A stretch of 9,219 nucleotides of DNA from an uncultured Spirochaetaceae bacterium. Lineage in GTDB: Bacteria; Spirochaetota; Spirochaetia; Sphaerochaetales; Sphaerochaetaceae. The stretch covers positions 1-9,219 of the forward strand of contig CAMKAB010000027.1 in assembly GCA_946410375.1 (NCBI GenBank), given 5' to 3'. The notes beneath the pieces are model-generated. The model had not been told where the DNA came from and ran no database searches. It saw nothing but the letters and a program-made list of their open reading frames with translations. The position numbers and the translations under genes were made by a program. Of the stretch, positions 6,213-9,219 are shown one piece after another; position 1 is the stretch's first letter, and each line of letters opens with the position of its first letter.

Positions 6213-7892
6213 ATGATTTCTATACAGGGAAAAGGTGTTTCTAACGGTGTAGCATTCGGTCCTCTTTTTTTTTACAAAAGGTCGGACAACAGCATAAGCC
6301 GTTACGAGGTTGAAAATACGGAGGAAGAGTGGAACCGTTTCAAGGCGGCTCAGGCTAAGGCGATTGAACAGCTGGGCGAACTTGCGGAAAAAGCGCGTGC
6401 GGAAGCGGGAGATGACGCCGCAATGCTTTTTGAAACCCATCAAATGATGGCGGAAGATCTGGATTACGAGGAATCCGTTCAGAACGCTATTCAAAACGAA
6501 AAACACAATGCGGAAGCGGCTGTGTCTGATACGGCGGAGCAGTTTGCGGAAATGTTCGCCACAATGGATGATGCTTATATGCAGGCGCGTGCGGCAGATG
6601 TAAAAGATGTGTCTTCCCGTATTATCGGTATTTTGAAAGGGGTTGTTCAGGGGGGAATAGATTCTCCCGTGCCCGTAATTCTGGTAGCCGACGATTTGGC
6701 GCCGTCTGAAACGGTTCAGTTGGATAAAACAAAGATTTTGGGTTTCGTAACTGAAGGGGGAAGCGGTTCGTCTCATACGGCGATACTCGCCCGTACGATG
6801 GGTATTCCGGCGATTATCGGACTCGGAAAGCAGCTCCCCGCTGATTTTGAGGGGCGGGAAGCGGTTATAGACGGATCCACCGGGAGCGTGGTGATTGATG
6901 CTGATGACGCGACGCGTAAAATGCTCACGGTAAAAATGGAAGAGCAGAAAAAAACGCAGGAAATGCTGAACCGTTTGAAAGGACTTCCCAACGAGACGAA
7001 AGACGGTCATAAAATGAAGGTTTTCTGTAATATCGGTTCGCCTGATGATGTGCCTGCGGTGCTCGGAAACGATGCCGGAGGCATAGGGCTTTTCCGTTCT
7101 GAGTTCCTTTATTTGAATTGCGATGACTACCCTACGGAAGATTTCCAGTTTGAGGCGTATAAGAAGGTTCTCTCCGATATGGGCGAGCGCGAAGTCGTTA
7201 TCAGAACGCTTGACATCGGGGCGGATAAGCAGATCGGTTATTTCAATTTGCCGCATGAAGAGAATCCGGCAATGGGAAACAGAGCGCTCAGGATTTGTCT
7301 GAACAGACCTGAGATTTTCCATACGCAGCTTAGAGCGTTGTACCGCGCTTCGGCTTTCGGACATCTTTGCATTATGTTCCCTATGGTTACGAGTCTTTGG
7401 GAAGTGCGCGAAGCGAAGAAAATGTGCGAGAGAGTGAAAAAAGAGCTTCAGGACGAGGGCATCTCTTTCAGCGATGATGTTAAGGTCGGTATAATGATCG
7501 AAACTCCGGCTGCCGCGGTAATAAGCGATCGTCTTGCAAAAGAAGTTGATTTCTTCTCCTGCGGAACAAACGATTTAACCCAGTATACCTTGGCTTGCGA
7601 CAGACAGAATGCCGATCTCGGAAGGTTTTTCAATCCGCACCACACAGCGGTTCTGCGTCTTTTGAAGATGGTGTGCGACAACGCTCATAAGAACGGAATC
7701 TGGGTCGGAATCTGCGGCGAACTCGGAGCGGATTTATCGCTTACGGAGACGTTCCTTTCCATCGGAATTGATGAGCTCAGCGTGTCCCCACGTTCCGTTC
7801 TTCCTTTGCGTCAGAAAATCAGAGATGTGAATGTTGCGCAGGTGAAGGATAAAATCCTTCAGATGTTGATGACCGATGAAAACGCAACGTGA
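6213..7892 (+). CDS. ptsI: PTS Enzyme I (phosphoenolpyruvate-protein phosphotransferase)
   Basis: Cytosolic Enzyme I takes phosphate from PEP and gives it to HPr. From ATG 6213 it has 559 residues, close to the family norm of about 570. The N-terminal HPr-binding helical part covers about 3-130. The swivelling phosphohistidine domain has GGSGSSHTAILARTMGIPAI, with active His188. The PEP-binding barrel contains GIGLFRSEFLYL, NPAMGNRALR, FPMVTSLWEV, GIMIETPAA, CGTNDLTQY and the catalytic Cys501 in GICGELGAD. All key residues are present. The frame is open from TTG 6207, but CGGAG at 6201-6205 is correctly spaced (7 bases) only for ATG 6213, which also starts with the usual GKGVSNG. It is preceded by a terminator and a phased 11-bp repeat, suggesting its own promoter. 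Its last 17 bases overlap the acylphosphatase frame. Confidence 0.97.
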   Translation: MISIQGKGVSNGVAFGPLFFYKRSDNSISRYEVENTEEEWNRFKAAQAKAIEQLGELAEKARAEAGDDAAMLFETHQMMAEDLDYEESVQNAIQNEKHNAEAAVSDTAEQFAEMFATMDDAYMQARAADVKDVSSRIIGILKGVVQGGIDSPVPVILVADDLAPSETVQLDKTKILGFVTEGGSGSSHTAILARTMGIPAIIGLGKQLPADFEGREAVIDGSTGSVVIDADDATRKMLTVKMEEQKKTQEMLNRLKGLPNETKDGHKMKVFCNIGSPDDVPAVLGNDAGGIGLFRSEFLYLNCDDYPTEDFQFEAYKKVLSDMGEREVVIRTLDIGADKQIGYFNLPHEENPAMGNRALRICLNRPEIFHTQLRALYRASAFGHLCIMFPMVTSLWEVREAKKMCERVKKELQDEGISFSDDVKVGIMIETPAAAVISDRLAKEVDFFSCGTNDLTQYTLACDRQNADLGRFFNPHHTAVLRLLKMVCDNAHKNGIWVGICGELGADLSLTETFLSIGIDELSVSPRSVLPLRQKIRDVNVAQVKDKILQMLMTDENAT

Positions 7893-8205
7893 TACGGGCG
7901 AAACCAAGCATGATAAGTCCGGAGCGGATGATGCGCATTGCGGCAGGTTGCATATTGTTCTTTACGGAAGAGTGCAGCACGTGGGACTCAGGTACACGTC
8001 GCTGTACCTCGCCCGTGGGTTTTATCTTACGGGATGGGTGAGAAATTTGCCGGACGGAAGTGTGGAAATGGAAATTCAGGGAGCGAGAAGCAGACTTCGG
8101 GCGTTCTTTGTCAAATTAAAATCCATGCCTCATATTCATATTGAAAAGAGCGATATTTCGGAAATTCCATGTATTTCGGAAGAAAGAAAATTTCAGATTC
8201 GTTAA
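7876..8205 (+). CDS. acyP: Acylphosphatase
   Basis: This small cytosolic hydrolase cleaves carboxyl-phosphate bonds such as acetyl phosphate or 1,3-bisphosphoglycerate. The frame gives 109 residues. The signature GRVQHVGLRY (31-40) holds the phosphate-binding Arg39 and GWVRNLPDGSVE (53-64) holds catalytic Asn57. The usual GxVQGVxFR has Gly where this protein has His35, and Leu38 replaces Phe/Tyr. Family proteins are about 90 residues, so the first 24 charged residues are extra. The ATG at 7876 overlaps the ptsI end by 17 bases with no good ribosome site, which suggests translational coupling. A TTG at 7948 (85 residues, after GGCAGG) is an alternative start. It is probably co-transcribed with ptsI and ends at the bidirectional terminator at 8391. 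The functional link to the PTS is unknown. Confidence 0.88.
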   Translation: MKTQRDTGETKHDKSGADDAHCGRLHIVLYGRVQHVGLRYTSLYLARGFYLTGWVRNLPDGSVEMEIQGARSRLRAFFVKLKSMPHIHIEKSDISEIPCISEERKFQIR

Positions 8206-8330
8206 GTACGCGGGGTTCGTAGTCGGCCTCCGGTGCGTACATGAAGCGGTATTCGAGAAATTTGTTTCGGAGCGTTTTGCAGTACGCGGGGTCCGCATGC
8301 GGAGCGGAGGCGCATTCGAATGTTTCGGGT
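8205..8330. repeat. Degenerate direct and inverted repeats after the acylphosphatase gene
   Basis: AGTACGCGGGGTTCG (8205-8219) recurs as AGTACGCGGGGTCCG (8281-8295), 76 bp away with one mismatch. The first copy also begins an inverted repeat, GTACGC (8206-8211) with GCGTAC (8235-8240). The second runs into the perfect palindrome TCCGCATGCGGA (8292-8303). Weaker similarity continues past each copy (ATTCGAGAAATTTGTTTCGG versus ATTCGAATGTTTCGG). It looks like an old tandem duplication or a repeat family member. No gene is evident here. Confidence 0.55.
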
Positions 8331-8390
8331 TTTTCTTCAGCGTTTGCTAAATCGCGAACCGGAACGCTAAGGAGACGCCCTAAAAAAGAA

Positions 8391-8420
8391 AAAAAATACG
8401 CCTTTCGGGGCGTATTTTTT
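8391..8420. terminator. Strong bidirectional intrinsic terminator
   Basis: AAAAAATACGCC (8391-8402) and GGCGTATTTTTT (8409-8420) form a perfect 12-bp stem around a 6-base loop. It has a T-run downstream on either strand. It lies between the plus-strand acylphosphatase/ptsI unit and the minus-strand DUF1508 gene and should end both. Confidence 0.93.
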
Positions 8421-8440
8421 ATGTGCTTCGGTTGAGAAGC

Positions 8441-8815
8441 TTACTCTTCCACTTCAACAATCTTCGCGTCAGGAGCGTTCTTTCCGATGCTGGAAACGCC
8501 GTTTAAGCAACTGGCTTTTGTTTTGTATCCTTCACCGGTGGCGATAACCTGACCGTTTGCCGCTTTCAGACGGAAACGGAACTCTCCTGCTTTGTCTTTG
8601 TAAACCTCAAATTTCGGGCATTTCTGAATTGCATAGTTCTCAGCCGTCTGATCTTCAACTACTGCGCTGCAGTTTTTCTGAACCGATGCGATTCCGACCT
8701 TTGCAGTGTCTATTGATTTATAAGTCTGACTTGTTGCAATAACTTCTCCGTTCCCTGCTACCAAATCAAATTTAAATCCGCCGTTTTTTGTTGCCTTAAG
8801 ATTGAACTTTCCCAT
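8441..8815 (-). CDS. YegP-like protein with two DUF1508 repeats
   Basis: This 124-residue small soluble protein of unknown biochemical role has two tandem DUF1508 repeats. One is about 3-48 (KFNLKATKNGGFKFDL..GNGEVIATSQTYKS) and the other about 68-113 (KFEVYKDKAGEFRFRL..NGQVIATGEGYKTK), each a short beta-rich unit with the N-G-x-V-I-A-T core. The C-terminus is acidic (EVEE). The frame is also open from GTG 8824, but ATG 8815 is preferred because AGGTGG lies 5 bases before it and the protein then begins MGKF, as relatives do. E. coli YegP has the same two-repeat layout; a clear function is not established. It is a single-gene unit with its own promoter, two upstream palindromes and the shared terminator at 8391-8420. 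Confidence 0.92.
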   Translation of the reverse strand: MGKFNLKATKNGGFKFDLVAGNGEVIATSQTYKSIDTAKVGIASVQKNCSAVVEDQTAENYAIQKCPKFEVYKDKAGEFRFRLKAANGQVIATGEGYKTKASCLNGVSSIGKNAPDAKIVEVEE

Positions 8816-8826
8816 AATCACCACCT

Positions 8827-8844
8827 GAGAAACTGAAGTTTCTC
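8827..8844 (-). promoter_or_regulatory. 18-bp palindrome in the DUF1508 gene leader
   Basis: GAGAAACT (8827-8834) and AGTTTCTC (8837-8844) are perfect inverted arms separated by two bases. In the transcript they can form a 7-bp hairpin with a UUCA loop. It lies between a strong but distant AAGGAGGGAG (just upstream in the message) and the nearer AGGTGG that serves ATG 8815. It may be an operator or a translational control hairpin. Confidence 0.6.
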
Positions 8845-8859
8845 CCTCCTTTTTGCTTT

Positions 8860-8888
8860 ATGATAACATGTTTTAAGGAACCTTAAAA
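8860..8888 (-). promoter_or_regulatory. Promoter of the DUF1508 gene with an overlapping 18-bp palindrome
   Basis: On the minus strand an extended -10 box TG-T-TATCAT covers 8868-8860, about 45 bases before ATG 8815. A -35 box is poor (TTTAAG at 17 bases). The spacer is overlapped by the perfect inverted repeat TTTTAAGG-AA-CCTTAAAA (8871-8888), a natural place for a repressor or activator site. Confidence 0.5.
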
Positions 8889-8991
8889 TCCCTGTTTGCG
8901 GAGATGTTCCGTAAATTGAGTAATGAAAGTTCCCGTGCATACTAGAATTATTACACAGTTTCTTTGAGTTGTGGAAAAATTTTTTGTTTTT

Positions 8992-9020
8992 TTGCTTTAA
9001 CTCGGATAGAGACTTATAGC
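8992..9020 (+). promoter_or_regulatory. Possible promoter upstream of the pentamer array
   Basis: TTGCTT (8992-8997) and TATAGC (9015-9020) are 17 bases apart, each matching the sigma-A consensus only partly. If active, the transcript would begin just before the pentanucleotide array. The stretch 8889-9030 otherwise shows no gene. Confidence 0.2.
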
Positions 9021-9030
9021 AGGATGGTCA

Positions 9031-9155
9031 GGAAAGACGGAACATAACGAGACGGAAGGGAACAAAGCAGAGCAGACCGGAGCAGAACAGATCGGAAGGA
9101 AACAAAGCAGAGCAGACCAGAGCAGAACTGAACTGAACTGAACAGAACTGAACAG
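9031..9155. repeat. Degenerate pentanucleotide array, about 25 units
   Basis: From 9031 the sequence divides into 25 consecutive 5-base units with consensus A(A/G)C(A/N)G. The first base is A in 22 units, the third is C in 22, and the fifth is G in 19. Common units are AGCAG, AACAG and AACTG. A higher-order 40-bp duplication (8 units) is visible: 9053-9092 and 9093-9132 match at 36 of 40 positions. The plus strand is very T-poor here. The period is not a multiple of 3 and plus-strand frames hit TGA, so protein coding is unlikely. It fills most of the gene-free 3' end of the window; 9156-9219 shows nothing I can name. Confidence 0.9.
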
Positions 9156-9219
9156 GATACCGATAAGAATATAAGGATGCCTTCATACTGCGGGAGCTTT
9201 AAATCACGCCGGCTTGCAG

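Noticed and set aside
6198..7364. Long minus-strand open frame (388 codons) antisense to ptsI
   Set aside because: The plus strand encodes an intact, fully motif-bearing Enzyme I. The antisense product is Arg/His/Ser-rich with no family resemblance, the usual shadow of codon bias.
9031..9192. Minus strand is open in at least one frame across the pentamer array, suggesting a repetitive protein
   Set aside because: The openness follows from the repeat composition (few stop words possible). No start codon with a ribosome site was seen, and a 5-base period does not preserve a protein repeat except every 15 bases.
9177..9219. Possible gene start at ATG 9177 (MPSYCGSFKSRRLA, open to the window end)
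   Set aside because: Only 14 codons are visible. AAGG directly abuts the ATG, too close for a normal ribosome site, and no family is recognisable.

Overview
The window looks like a chromosomal segment of a low-to-moderate GC Bacillota, most likely a Clostridia-type gut or anaerobic organism. This rests on the HPr sequence style, a one-polypeptide sucrose-type PTS IIBCA, and a small two-repeat DUF1508 protein of the kind common in Clostridia. The placement is inference from family resemblance; no rRNA or other marker is present.

Layout. (1) 1-1069: the C-terminal tail of a major facilitator transporter, then a short-chain dehydrogenase/reductase resembling gluconate 5-dehydrogenases, on the same strand. 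(2) 1070-1439: a 370-base gene-free stretch holding an imperfect palindromic element (1071-1284) and a separate hairpin. (3) 1440-2741: an SLC13/DASS-type anion permease whose start is not clear-cut. (4) 2742-2907: a terminator-like hairpin and two tandem 67-bp repeats, lying between convergent genes. (5) 2908-3534, minus strand: a hexapeptide-repeat sugar O-acetyltransferase. (6) 3712-7892: a complete sugar phosphotransferase relay, made of a sucrose-family EIIBCA, HPr (ptsH) and Enzyme I (ptsI). (7) 7876-8205: an acylphosphatase overlapping the end of ptsI. (8) 8206-8440: degenerate repeats and a strong bidirectional terminator. (9) 8441-8815, minus strand: a YegP-like DUF1508 protein with two short palindromes in its promoter/leader. 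(10) 8889-9219: no convincing gene, but a 125-bp degenerate pentanucleotide array.

How the genes fit together. Phosphate should pass from PEP to EI (His188), HPr (His15), IIA (His586), IIB (Cys28) and then the sugar, so the whole relay is encoded in about 4.2 kb. The usual partners for sucrose use (sucrose-6-phosphate hydrolase, a regulator or antiterminator, HPr kinase) are not in the window. HPr has Lys where Bacillus HPr has the regulatory Ser46, so the classic HPr-Ser-P/CcpA repression route is probably not available to this HPr. ptsH is followed by its own terminator, so HPr and EI may be made from partly separate transcripts.

I see no clearly new multi-gene system. The less ordinary material is in the gaps: the pentamer array, the 67-bp tandem repeat, the palindromic element after the dehydrogenase gene, the 11-bp phased repeat before ptsI, the triple TTGATTA before ptsH, and paired 18-bp palindromes before the YegP-like gene.
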